A DNA stretch of 64,000 bases from the NCBI GenBank assembly GCA_022818135.1, contig JAFMSR010000009.1, positions 22,289,159 to 22,353,158 on the forward strand, written 5' to 3'. The stretch comes from Saxidomus purpurata. Taxonomy: Eukaryota > Mollusca > Bivalvia > Venerida > Veneridae. The notes under the pieces are model-generated. The model saw only the letters and a list, made by a program, of their open reading frames with translations. It was not told where the DNA came from and searched no databases. Position 1 is the first letter of the stretch; each line of letters begins with the position of its first letter. A program made the translations under genes and the position numbers. Below are positions 1-10,870 of the stretch, piece after piece.

Positions 1-1276
1 TTTTTATTTAGTTAGACTAGGGCGGTTATCTGGGTCGAAAACATAATTCTTGCCAATAGATTCAGCTACATTCCTGACAAAGTCATTGAAAATTTCAGCC
101 ACGTCAGAGTTTTGAGATATAATATTGTCATTTTCGCTTAAAGTCATTTTAAATTGCTCTAATATGGAATTATTCGATAGGTAAGGTTTCATTGTATTCC
201 TGAAATCCACTGATTCACAGCCACCTATACATAGATCTGTCTTTACAATAAATATTTATTAAATTTTTTCTTAAGTTTGTTAACGAGATTTCTGTGTATT
301 CTATACTGTTCCCAACGTTTTTAATTTTTTCATTTCAAAAATTTATTATAGTGCATTGTGTTCTTGCATTTTGTATAAATTGCTTTCCCTAGGTCTGTGT
401 TCGTATACGGTAATAGTCTGCTTTTTCTAAACATTTGCTTTGTTGGAACATGTCTGTCAAAACCTTGTGTAACTTTACTTTCGAAGGTTTCATACATGTT
501 GTCTGTAGAGATGTTTCCATTTGATATTTCAGAAGGTACATGGATAGATGATAATTAAGTGTTTAATAATCAACATTAAGGTTTTTAAAACTTCTATACT
601 GGATGTTTTTTTTTTTTTTTTTTTTCATTTCTTGGTGTAGTATTATTTATGACAGTGCATACCATATTGTGGCAGTAACTTACATCAGTCGAAAAATTAA
701 TAGATCTCATACAGATAATTTTTGAATTAGTAAGGATAACATTAATGAGAAATGGTGAACAGTTTTTCATAAAACACAAGTTGCAGATTTAATAAGGTTG
801 GTATAATTCCTTTCACATGATGTAATAAATCCATAATTCAGATCACCAAGTAGCATAAAGTAATCAAACTTTGAGATAGTTTTGTTAACAGTAGGTGTTG
901 ATTAATTAAAGAATTCATTATCTGATTGTTTTGGCGGCCTATATACACATGATATAATCCAATTCGATTTGTTCAAAATTACCTCAAATGAGATATTTTC
1001 AAAGTGTTCTGCCGCAAAGTATTCCCTTCGTCTGGCTGGGATTTCTGTCCGGAAAAAAGCTGCAAATCCAAAACAGTACGAATAAAAGCTAGAAAAGCAA
1101 TTTTTCGCAAATTACTAATTCTAATTCTTCTAAGTGGACAAACATCTGCAGTGTCTGCAGTTTTGCCTACAGCTGTGTTAGCGACTGTATGTTTAGGTTT
1201 CCCAGTGTTTGCGTTCTTATTTAGATTTATTCACATATTATCCATGATTAGAATCATTACCCGTCGGATGCGTTTT
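1..1276 (-). mobile_element. Decayed non-LTR retrotransposon (LINE), endonuclease to pre-RT linker
   Basis: Read on the minus strand, this carries pieces of the ORF2 of an APE-type LINE. At about 900-1000 a stretch reads as an endonuclease segment with the motif YRPPKQ (925-944). At 831-850 is GDLNY, the metal-binding motif of these endonucleases. At 4-210 an intact 68-codon stretch has the linker pattern that precedes reverse transcriptase (..SDVAEIFNDFVRNVAES..). Frames shift repeatedly, there are stops between the blocks, and a 20-base A run (minus strand) sits at 606-625, so the copy is dead. The reverse transcriptase itself would lie beyond the left edge. The upstream limit near 1276 is approximate. 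Confidence 0.75.
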
Positions 1277-1399
1277 TAAGCAGCCAGTTTTTGCACAGTA
1301 AGACAAAAACGCAATTAGAAGCACTTAGGAATGATCGCTACGTCACACCAATGTTATATTTTATGCCAACGTTTCTGTGGCTCGGACATTAAGCCGATG

Positions 1400-2930
1400 A
1401 CCCTCTTTGTATTCACTTCGTACTAAAGGACAGCTATTGTGATCGCCTGGTGTCCGTCGTCGTCCGTCTGTCAACAATTTCTTCGATCGGCATCTTCTCC
1501 CAAACCACTCAGTCAATTTCAACCAAACTTCACAAGAATAAAAACATTGGCTGGTCCCTTTTAACTGTTTTTCAAAGAATTTCATTCTATACAGAACTCT
1601 TGTTGCTACGGCAACAAATAGGAAATATTTTAAAAAAATCTTCTTTGCCGTAATCTGAAGGCCCAGAGATTAGAAAGCTGGTGCATGGCAGTGTCTATTG
1701 GACCTCTATCAAGAATGTTATAGTGGTGCTTCTGGGGTCAAAATTGACCCTACTCGTGTCGCTTGCTTTACAGACTAGTTTTCTATAGGAAAAAAAATTA
1801 TTTCAAAAACCACATGGCCTAGAACTCAGATATTTGGTTCGCATCTTTGCCTAATAGACCTCTGCCAAGATTGTTCAAATCATGTCCCCAAGGTTCAAAC
1901 AGACCCCGTTCTGAGGTTCTATCTGTTTAACAAAGATTTTTATTTAAGGGGAAATCATTAAATATCTTCTTATCTCAGACCACATGATCTAGAGCTTAGA
2001 TATTTTGTTTCTAATATTGTCTAGTGCACAATATATTATATACAATGTGAGTATACCTTGACGTGTCTTATCTTTACCCGAGGATACTCTGAACAAACTT
2101 GGTAAAGAGCAACTAGACAACTCTGTAAGCAAAATATCGAAGCTCTTGGGCCTGCTTTTTTAAACAAGAGATTGTTTTTACATTGTAAGTCTATGTAAAC
2201 TGAGTGGTCTCTAGGGCAGAGTCAATAGTCAGCCAAGGCGTATGATTTAAACAATCTTGATAGAGGTACACTAGACAATGCTACAGCTCTAGCCGTTGCG
2301 GTTTTAAACAACAGGATTTTTTCAAACGTTTTTCGCATATAAAGTCTTTTTAAGAATGTCATACCAGGGGCGAGTTAATTTTGACCCTGTATACATGATT
2401 TGAACAATAGTGCTAGGGGTCTATTACAAAACGTTACACACCACAATTCTAAATCCCATGCCTTGTAGTTTTAGAAAAGAAGATTTAGCCTAGGTAACAT
2501 AAGTGACCCCCAGTGCTAGGTCGGTTCTTACCCTGGAGACATGATGTGAATACTATTGGTAGAGGCTCACTAGGCCATCCTAAAAAAAAACAAATAGCGA
2601 TGCTGTATGCGGTGTGGTTTTAGACAGGAATATTTATTTTTTAATTTTTACCCGTATAAATCTATGTAAAACAAGTGACAACCAGGGCGGGGTCAATTTT
2701 CCCCCATGGGACATGATGTGAATAATCTTGGTAGAGACCCTCGAGGAAATGCTACAAACCATATATGTAAGCTCCAGCCTTTTTTATTTTAGACAAGAAG
2801 ATATTTTAAAGTTTATAAGTATATGTCAACAGAAGAGACCCCAGGGGTATTATTTGAACAATTTTGATAGAGATCCACTAGACACTTCTAATGGACAAAC
2901 ACCAGAGTAAAAATATTTCTATATGGAATG
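1400..2930 (+). mobile_element. Interspersed element with tandem-repeat core (modular hairpin-ended family)
   Basis: The leader (GTGATCGCCTGGTGTCCG at about 1438-1456) is followed by degenerate monomers that recur every ~150-180 bp, each with a GTAGAGG/GACCTCTA phrase, a TTGTTCAAATCATG phrase and a GGTCAAAATTGACC phrase. The same phrases occur at 33-34 kb, 36 kb, 40.5-42.5 kb and 51 kb. No open frame follows the monomer period. The right end is ragged and no clear terminal hairpin was found. Confidence 0.6.
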
Positions 2931-3014
2931 AAATTATTTGAACTGCGTTAATAGAGGACATCGAGAGGAACATTTTTGTGACATTTGGTTGAATATGACC
3001 CAGTGGTTTTGGAG

Positions 3015-3420
3015 GAAATGTTGATTGAAACAGAAAGGTGACGACGACGGACAACGCTGGGCACAGCGGGATCCTAAAAGCTCACCTTGGCACTCAGTAC
3101 CATGTGAGCTAATATCACGAAGGTCGACGACAACCATATCATCACTTGCGCTATTTAAGAAGTGTCCATGATATATCAGTTGACACTCTTTTTCGACAAA
3201 AAGCAACGGCTTTTAGAAACAATAATCGAAATTGCTTTTGTCTACTTTGATAAAAAAATTACCCACTTCTTGAGCGATCCTAAATATGAAAAGGTACATG
3301 CATTTATCAACTTTTTCATCACCAGTGCTAGACGATTTTTCCCTTTTTGACAACCATATTTCTTTCGCTTTTCTAGTAACATGACTAAGGTTCAGACCGC
3401 AGAATAATAGAATTTCACAA
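3015..3420 (+). mobile_element. Truncated copy of the hairpin-ended family
   Basis: At 3080-3109 a 6-bp stem GCTCAC/GTGAGC encloses an 18-base loop. This is the same arrangement that opens the elements at 53701 and 55787. No tandem core follows, so this looks like a short or truncated copy. It ends somewhere before the splice acceptor of the next exon. Confidence 0.4.
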
Positions 3421-3621
3421 CTCCTAAAGGCGTAAACACGAAAAGCTTGTTTATTATCGTAGAGACTAACACTACGTTAATTTATTATGTATAAGATATT
3501 TTCATATAATTTCAATACTTCAAATGTAAGCTAACCTTTCACAAGACTAGATTCAAAATTCTAGTAGTTAACGAGTCTTTGGTCATACATAAGTATTAAC
3601 AGATTATTTGTTTATTTGTAG

Positions 3622-4702
3622 TTGAAATCCAAACAAATCAACATCAGTCAGATGGATGAAAAGAACATCCTTAAGACACGCAAGGAGGCCCTAGCAGAGC
3701 TTGAAGAAAAGAAAAAGGAAGTTTTAACAGAAATACAGGATAAAGTATCTACAGGATTAACCGACCTGAACACGAACAGAGCAGATGCATTGCACGAAAT
3801 GTCTGAGGAAAGAATTGAGGGATTAGAAGAAATAAAGGATAAAGTATCTACCGGATTAACCGACCTGAACACGAACAGAGCAGCTGCTTTGCAGGAAATG
3901 TCTGAGGAAAGAAATGAGGCATTAGAAGAAATAAAGGATAAAGTATCTACAGGATTAACCGACCTAAACACGAATAGAGCAGATGCATTGCACGAAATGT
4001 CTGAGGAAAGAAATGAGGCATTAGAAGAAATAAAGGATAAAGTATCTACAGGATTAACCGACCTAAACACGAATAGAGCAGATGCATTGCACGAAATGTC
4101 TGAGGAAAGAAATGAGGCATTAGAAGAAATAAAGGATAAAGTATCTACAGGATTAACCGACCTAAACACGAATAGAGCAGATGCATTGCACGAAATGTCT
4201 GAGGAAAGAAATGAGGCATTAGAAGAAATAAAGGATAAAGTATCTACAGGATTAACCGACCTAAACACGAATAGAGCAGATGCATTGCAGGAAATGTCTG
4301 AGGAAAGAACTGAGGCATTAGAACAAACGAAGGACAAGATAAGCGCTGGTTTGACCGAATTGACTGTGAAAAATGAGGGAGTACTATACGAAATGTCCAA
4401 GAGAAATACGGAAACATTAGAAAATATAGAAAGCGCGACTAGTGCTGGTTTAACCGAATTGAACGAGAAAAGCGCAGATGCACTGAAACAAATATCTGGG
4501 GAAAGAACTGAGGTAGTGGATAAAATAAAGGGCACGGCAAGTGCTGTCATAGAAAAAACAACTGATGCCAGAAAAGAGGTAGTGCAGAAAATATCGGCGG
4601 CAGGAACAGAAGTGTTGGAGACAATATACGACAGACACCAACATATTTTGACCGATATTGAGGAGGCAAAATCAAATCTGCTAATAAAACCAACAAACTA
4701 TG
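3622..4702 (+). CDS. NLR-like gene, exon A: 33-residue-repeat coiled-coil stalk (5' part of gene not seen)
   Basis: The exon is open for 360 codons and is bounded by a branch-like TATTAAC (3594-3600), a T-rich tract with acceptor TTGTAG ending at 3621, and a donor G|GTAAAT after 4702. The codon directly before 3622 is TAG, so the protein either enters by splicing in phase 0 or starts at the first ATG, 3652. The product is highly charged and almost wholly helical. At its core, units of 33 residues (MSEERNEALEEIKDKV followed by STGLTDLNTNRADALHE) repeat about nine times, and the outer copies are diverged. Hydrophobic positions recur every 3-4 residues and 33 equals three 11-residue turns, as in a hendecad coiled coil. 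There is no signal peptide or membrane segment in this exon. The exon ends in phase 1, matching exon B. Joining to the NACHT exon 24 kb away is inferred from phase and order, not shown. A separate coiled-coil gene is the alternative. Confidence 0.65.
3700..4590 (+). repeat. 99-bp coding tandem repeat
   Basis: ATG-starting units begin at 3799, 3898, 3997, 4096, 4195, 4294 and 4393, exactly 99 bp apart. Diverged half-units flank them at 3700 and 4492. Units starting at 3898, 3997 and 4096 look identical at the DNA level, and the one at 4195 differs near its end (CAG for CAC). This points to very recent duplication or gene conversion. The period is a multiple of three, so copy-number change keeps the frame. 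Confidence 0.9.
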
Positions 4703-4807
4703 GTAAATAAATGTTGTTTTTTTTGTAAACAATTTTAATTCAAGTCCTTGGCATAATATTATTATGGAACTTATGCACATGTATATGTATGTATATATAT
4801 ATATGTG

Positions 4808-4925
4808 AAATGAAAATAATGACATTATATGAGTTTTCTATTTGTATTTGCCAACCGGTTTCACTAGATCATCAGGGCAAATCTAGCATACAGTATGACT
4901 CATATAATATCATTATTTTCATTTT
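4808..4925. mobile_element. Short fold-back (MITE-like) element
   Basis: The arms 4808-4833 and 4899-4924 are inverted copies with one mismatch (AATAATGACATTATATGAG against its complement) and enclose about 65 bp. A truncated relative of the left arm and interior lies at 5604-5700. Confidence 0.6.
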
Positions 4926-4930
4926 ATTCA

Positions 4931-5102
4931 AGAAATAATAAATGTCTCCCTGTATTTTATCGTTGAATAAAATACAGTCAGGAATTTGGATGCGTAGTAA
5001 TTCAATCACGAGTACGTAGCACGAATGATTTAATTTTTCACATCCAAATGACTGACTGTATTTTATTCAATGATAAAATATAGGGAACAATTTATTATTT
5101 CG
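4931..5102. mobile_element. Fold-back element with ~60-bp inverted arms
   Basis: The sequence from about 4931 to 4995 reappears inverted at about 5045-5102, including CTGTATTTTATC and GAATAAAATACAGTCA, with a few mismatches and indels. The loop is about 50 bp. A related CTGTATTTT..AAAATACAG hairpin recurs at 5262-5290. It lies in the intron between exons A and B. Confidence 0.65.
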
Positions 5103-5337
5103 ATTCTAACACGTTATTTTCTTTGAAAACAATCTCGAACTTTATTTAACGCGTAGTAGTACATCATTGTAACCTTTAAACGCGAGATACGATTGGGCGC
5201 GCTTATTAACATACGTCACGTCGTTACGTCATTTAAGGCACGTCGTCCTTGGAAAAACGTGCTGTATTTTCTCGTAAAATAAAATACAGGCTTTTCCCAA
5301 TATGTTTATATAGAAAAAACAGCCGCTTGTGTTAGAA

Positions 5338-5598
5338 TTATAATTTACTTATTCCGGCTTATCGTTTAACATTAATTTTTTCATATATATGTATACATAG
5401 TCTTCAGGTTTAAAACCCTTAAAATGCCGGGAAAGGCAATATATATAATGAATTAAATAAAAATGACGTGATATGGCTTTAAAATAACGATTTAATTAAC
5501 AACATTAACTGTGCTACGCGTTTCATACAATTCATAAAGCACACTTGTATATATATAAGAAAAATGTTAAACGATATGCCGGAATAAGTAAATTATAA
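5338..5598. mobile_element. Inverted-repeat (MITE-like) element
   Basis: The left end 5338-5373 and right end 5563-5598 are 36-bp inverted copies with a single mismatch (CCGGCTTATCG against CCGGCATATCG). The interior is AT-rich and has no coding potential. It lies in the intron between exons A and B. Confidence 0.7.
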
Positions 5599-5603
5599 GT
5601 AAA

Positions 5604-5700
5604 ATGAATATAATGACACTATATGAGTTTTCTATTTATATTTGCCAACCGTTTCACTATATCACCAGGGCAATATACAGTATATATTATATGTCTGTGT
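5604..5700. mobile_element. Truncated copy of the 4808-4925 element
   Basis: TATGAGTTTTCTATTT and TATTTGCCAACC match the element at 4808-4925 in the same order. The right inverted arm is missing or degraded. Confidence 0.55.
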
Positions 5701-5982
5701 GTGTTTTTATATGAAAGTGATCGAGTCAATTCGTGATTGCTTATACGATTGCTTATAGCCAAGTGTGAGCTTGTAGGATCGATGAATATACATCGTCGTC
5801 CATTGTCGACAATTGATTCAAGTGACTTCTCATAAACCACTTCATGGAATATGATCATACTTAGATAGGAGCAAGCTCACATTAATCTCTCTTAAACTTA
5901 TTAAAAAAATCGATCATTTTTATATTTTAGATTGGCATGAAATGAAAAAGAAATTAATACAATGTGCAATTGTTATTTCCAG

Positions 5983-6051
5983 AGCCCCTTCCTGCTCAAG
6001 TGAAAACGCCCGTACTAGGAGAAGATGAAGCTTACCTTAAGATGAAAACAG
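5983..6051 (+). CDS. NLR-like gene, exon B (23 residues)
   Basis: This short exon has a good acceptor (TTGTTATTTCCAG ending 5982) and a strong donor (AACAG|GTAAGC after 6051). It enters and leaves in phase 1. The last base of exon A (g) plus AG gives GAG, then the exon reads EPLPAQVKTPV LGEDEAYLKMKT, and its last g joins the AT of exon C to give GAT. It is proline-rich then acidic, a plausible linker between the stalk and the NTPase. It was too short to be found by ORF length, and was called from splice signals and phase. Confidence 0.55.
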
Positions 6052-7719
6052 GTAAGCACATTGTCCGTTACTTTTCAAAATAAATTTTCATTTCCGGATA
6101 TAGAAACATACGTTTGTTACCATACCTGTCTTGTTTTTAAATTTCCGTATAATTGGCGACACTTTCAACACCATAAGTAACTTGAACTTAGAATAATCTC
6201 TTCACCGTTCTAAACTTCGCTCGGTTCCTCTAATCCTCCGCTTTCCCGAGGGTCGGGACAACCCAGTCCTCCACAGTTGACCATGTTTGATCCTTTTTCT
6301 TGCATACCTTATTTGATCTCATAGCAGTTTGTACGAGAAAAACGCTCACTACTATTTTGAGCGGTAAATCAAAGCATAATGTTAATTAAATAAAAATCCC
6401 TGCGTGGAACCCCTTGCGTAGGAGTTTGGTAGTTTCACACGTGATTTAACCACTTTGCATGCATTTCTAGCAATAAAAATATAGTGATTGGTCGCATCCA
6501 AAACTGTACTTTATCAAGGTATCAGGTATATAAATCCTAAACTCTCCTGACACACGTCCAGTTAACTTAATTAATGTGACGATACCATTTACACTGACTT
6601 TAATTACTTTTTTTGCTTTCACAGCGACGGCATTTATCAAGAGAAACTGTGACTTCATTTCTCTTGGAAAAATTAAGTTTATGTCCGCCTTTTTTGTTTT
6701 GAAAAACACTTTTCCTATGAATGCAGGTTTGTACTTTGAAATGTCAATAGATCCTATTGACAGACATTCCTAAAATCTGATGCTCTTTCTTGTGACACCA
6801 CAAAAAGCACCATTTCTGTTTGCAATCAACTCTCGATTCAATACTGCATGATTATTAGTTGCCAATAATTTTCGAACCGTTATTGCGTCCCCTGAAAATT
6901 CGAACCGTTTTTGAAAATGAAATTCCTGTTACATTTACTTGAAAATTATTTAAGTTTTTTTTTCTTTCTTATGAGACAGTAGTTTACGTTAATGAGGTAT
7001 GCAAAAATTAGAATATATTCTATATAAGCAGTTAATTGCATTTGAATCATTTACTCTTAGAGTTCGTTGAAATTATTAAATCATTCATATCTCTTAGAAA
7101 CTATAATTTACCGGTCATCTAGAGTTTCACGTGCACATGCCCCAAGAAGGGAGTATTCATCGGTATGACAAATTTACGAAATACCTCATATGGCACTACA
7201 ATACGGGTTTTTCACAGACTTATCGTTCTTGCGTACTCTTCAGCGTTAAAGAGCACAAACGTGTATTTTGCTAAATTATTAACTTATTTCTACTATAAAT
7301 TATATTCTTACTTAAATAAGTATATTTTTGTAACTTTAATTGTAGAAAATGATGAAATTATAATATGGAGAAAAAGAAAAGAATCGCCGGCAAAGGCTTC
7401 ATTAACAATTTCATGAATGTGCATATTAAATGATTACAGAAATTAATTAAATTGTACTTTCAGCATTTCAACAAAATATCAGTAAATAAATGAATTTCTT
7501 AATAAGTTTAGTAGATTCGTACTTGTATTTGAATTAAAAAATAAAGCAAAGAAAATACGTGGTGTGTGAGTTTTCTTTTTTCAAACAGAACCACTTTTAC
7601 AGCGCGTTTTGTGTATTAAATATTTTACTATTAATATATACAGTTAACTGTAAATTATTTCATTATTTAAACAAAAAATAAAGAATTTATCAAGTAAATT
7701 AAGAAAGAACATTTTGAAA
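6052..7719. other. Start of the 22.9-kb intron; no element recognised
   Basis: AT-rich sequence. No coding exon, tRNA-like box or inverted-repeat ends were seen here. Short open frames at 6467-6773 and 7165-7416 have no splice context or recognisable motif. Confidence 0.5.
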
Positions 7720-8290
7720 AAAGTCAAAGTGAGTCATATCTGTACGGACATCGCAGACAAGTTGTGGGGAGCTCGGACGTATATCGTGCCGTGCACGTGT
7801 GTTCATACGGCGCTCGTACGATATCCGTACGACAAGAATTAACCAGTTCGGCGATATCTGAAAATTTCTTATTTTTACTGGAACCGTCATGGATGTCGTA
7901 CGAAGCCTTAATTCCCCACCCGCTGTCCGTAGTATCGTGCGAACATCTTACGTTGACCGTGCGACTCCGTTGCGATAGCCATGCGAGCACCGACAAACTC
8001 TTACGGGCCTCGTGGTGCTCCAAGTCCGAACTCTACCGGGGCCCTTGTGGGCTGCTCTCGACATCTTAAATTGTACGAGCTCAGCGAGAACTCGGGGGAT
8101 AGGTGAAACATTTCACCGAGTCCCCGACTCCTCTACGAGTTCAAAATAAACGAACGATACTCGGAAGAGTCTACGATGTCCGTACGGACTCTGTTCGATT
8201 TTGCAAAATTTCGACTGAAAACCTACTCGTAGGGAGCTCGTAGCGGTATAATTGTCAACTTCTACGGCATGGACATATACTTACTACGGC
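7720..8290. repeat. CpG-rich island dense in TACG/CGTA words
   Basis: Inside a strongly AT-rich intron this block is CpG-rich and packed with the palindromic words CGTACG and TCGTA, CTCGTA or CTACGA (for example 7815-7832, 7896-7901, 8174-8197, 8226-8242). Both strands contain open frames of about 100 codons, as expected from stop-poor GC-rich DNA. It is probably an interspersed repeat of its own family rather than a promoter island, but the ends were not found. Confidence 0.45.
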
Positions 8291-9115
8291 TTAATTACAC
8301 ATCAATCATGACTTTAGATAATAATTCTAAATTAATCTACTAATATGAAACCATTTTTAAAGATGTCTGAAAAGAAGTCGGCATAATATTCTGAAGAAAG
8401 CAAATTAATATAAATAGGCTTGAGATTACACAGATTCGTAATCACTTTGAAAGCAGATGATAAAAGAAAAACGGTCTAACAAAAGTTTTAATAAAAATAT
8501 TGAAAAGTGTTGCCAAAACACTTAAAGTGTAAATGAAAATACTGTTAAAATGCTAACATACTTCTACAGCTGAATGTATTTAAACGGGCGTAAGGGCAGT
8601 CTTTATTCTTTTATTCTCCTACTTTTCAGGGTAAATGTATACATTAATGATTAAATATATCAACTTAAAACGATGCTGTTGTTTACACAAAATGATTTTT
8701 AGAAATTTATTCAATGACATATGAAGATACAAAAATGAAAAATGCGACGCGATCATTTTCTTTTTTCTGACATGATGTATATACATCTAGATAAACATTT
8801 AAAAATCCAATAATTGTTTTTAGTAGAATACCTTAAAAACATCGTCATATCTAAAATATGTTAAAGCAGAAGATACAAGATAAGCTCTGCTTGCTGTTTT
8901 ATTTCAGTTAATTATTACGCCTGCACACGCACATAAATACACATGTGTATATAGGTCCATGGCCTGCACCTGTTTATTTAAACTATTAATCGTTACATAG
9001 ATTATTATAATTTTTAAATCATACACCTATTTAGACAAAAATGAAAAAAAAAATGAAATAGCTTCAAGTAAAATATATTAGCGTGAATATATTTAAAACT
9101 GTTGCCGTACCACTT
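8291..9115. other. Intron sequence with nothing recognised
   Basis: AT-rich. No element ends, exon signals or RNA gene were seen. Confidence 0.5.
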
Positions 9116-9128
9116 TACAATAGAAAAT

Positions 9129-9396
9129 TGATTTACCGCCTCGATAGCCTAGTGGTAGAGCGTCCGCTTCGAGTGCGGGAGGTCGTGGGTTCGCTCCCTG
9201 GCCGCGTCATACCAAAGACGTAAAAAATGGTACCAGTAGCCCCTTGCTTGGCGCTCAGTATTAAAAAGAGAAACACTGGCTTCTCTTCTCTCATACCCTC
9301 ACGGCGATATATACCATCAGGAATGAGGTGTCGAGAGTGATTAATCTAAGTTGTATAACTTGTTTCACAATCGACCTAAAATAAATTAGTATAAAC
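9129..9396 (+). mobile_element. tRNA-derived SINE with 13-bp target duplication
   Basis: A tRNA-like head starts near 9137. It has an A box (TAGCCTAGTGGTAGAGCG), an anticodon-like stem-loop CCGC-TTCGAGT-GCGG and a B box (GTGGGTTCGCTCCC, 9184-9197). The body includes CCCCTTGCTTGGCGCTCAGT, and the end ATAAATTAGTATAAAC is the usual tail of this bivalve SINE type. The 13-mer TACAATAGAAAAT occurs exactly at 9116-9128 and 9397-9409, just outside the element, and reads as the target-site duplication. The head is not a usable tRNA gene because no acceptor stem closes around it. Confidence 0.85.
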
Positions 9397-9704
9397 TACA
9401 ATAGAAAATAACCGTCGAGTAGATGTTTCCGTCGTTTACTTTTTTCATTGATCATTCTAAATATTAACTTTGAATATTTTTGAATGATTAAAAGAATAAA
9501 ATATTATTAAACATCTGTAAATGGCTTTTAACAATGTCGTTAAAGTGTTTTATAAAACAAATATAAATGATAGATCACTATATATCGCTTATACAGTCGC
9601 GTGTAACTGCCCCCTCAGTGGATAATACGGTCGACATCCGTTAATGTCACGCATGCGCAGAAGTCTGTTAAAAACCCGTATTCTTGAATTTATTTATATA
9701 TAAC

Positions 9705-9925
9705 GGATATTACTTCGAGATGTCGAAATAACAAAATACATTAAGACAAAGCAAAATATTATTTCAAGATTTCATCGAATTGTTGGTTATAACAAAGCAT
9801 ATTTCGAGGCAAACGAAATATCATTTCGAGATTTCGTTACAACGAAATATTATTTCGTGAAAACGGATATATTACCGCGAGATAACGAACTATTATTTTG
9901 TTATAACGAATTACTATTTCGAATA
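9705..9925. repeat. Degenerate palindromic TTTCGTTATAACGAAA-type repeat
   Basis: Words such as ATTTCGAGAT, TTTCGTTACAACGAAAT and TTGTTATAACGAATT recur every 20-40 bp. They form a self-complementary minisatellite that can fold on itself. No coding frame or RNA gene is suggested. Confidence 0.6.
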
Positions 9926-10744
9926 TTGATACTCATTTTCAGACAGATTCAGACAAATAAAGCTTGGCTCCTGGGTGCTTGCATTTTCTTATGCATTTTT
10001 ACAGCAAGCAATCATTTTTCAAAACCAAATCGTATTACTTGCCATGGGGCTAAGGATTAGAAGGACTGCTCCCCAACTCTCATCCCACTCACCCTTGTTC
10101 ATGTGCTATTTTTGGTCTTCGTCTTCGGTTATTCTTTTCAGTTCCACGTCTGAAAAAAAACTATTATTTAGCTATCTTTGGCGGAGTTATTGCCATTGAT
10201 TTGTCTATTTTACGATGTATGCGTTATTACTCCTTTTCCATTGGGTGGATTTCAAACAAGCTTCACATGAGCGATCAATCCCCAAGTAGGGATAATGATA
10301 ATTATAACAATAATAACGACAAGAATACCATTGATGCAAAGCATCAAAGGGCGCCGAAAATAGTTTCTATTTCAACATTTATTAGTTCTACGGTGTCTGC
10401 ATATCGCAATGTAGCCTGACAAAAAAAAAAAGATTTTTGCCGTAAATACATCGTGAAAACTCATAAAGGTGACCAAATCGTAATCATCCGTGTACTTTTA
10501 CGAATTTGTGCCATACGTAAGGATTTGTAAGACAAATCCGTGTGTGTGAAGGTAGCATTACTTTTATTATCATGTTTAATCTGTAAAATTAATCAAAAGT
10601 AATGCTTCTCAATTTGTATACGTTCTCAAGTAATGTACATGTGTGGCGTTAAATAGCTAAAATTAGCTTTTTGATAAGCAATCATTATTAGTTTGATTTG
10701 AAAGAAAAAATTTATGATATTTGCAGAATACATTTAAAATCATG
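9926..10744. other. Intron sequence with nothing recognised
   Basis: Open frames of 67-74 codons at 9857-10419 overlap in different frames and lack motifs or splice signals. No repeat family was identified. Confidence 0.45.
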
Positions 10745-10870
10745 GTGGTTTTAAAGCTGAAAAAAAAACCGGAAGATTTTATTTTTTTTTAATTGGGTTT
10801 GACCGGGATTTAAACTCCACTCGTAAAATTAGGCGGTCATCAGCTTACCCACTACACCACGGAGACTGAA
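10745..10870 (-). mobile_element. tRNA-like SINE fragment
   Basis: On the minus strand a tRNA-like head reads TCCGTGGTGTAGTGGGTAAG (A box, ending near 10846), then a B box GGAGTTTAAATCCCGGTC (about 10806-10823). An A-rich tail lies at 10770-10795 in + coordinates. The same head plus B box is present at 59463-59535 (minus) and, in diverged form, at 43886-43970 (plus). Confidence 0.6.

Noticed and set aside
3648..4550. 300-codon open frame on the minus strand opposite exon A
   Set aside because: It mirrors the 99-bp sense repeat. A period divisible by three with no antisense stop keeps the opposite strand open automatically. The sense strand has splice sites and coiled-coil chemistry.
7764..8069. 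Overlapping ~100-codon frames on both strands
   Set aside because: Both strands are open because the block is GC-rich and stop-poor. There are no motifs or splice sites.
9137..9208. Functional tRNA gene (CGA anticodon-like loop)
   Set aside because: The acceptor stem does not close and the sequence continues into a SINE body bounded by target duplications.
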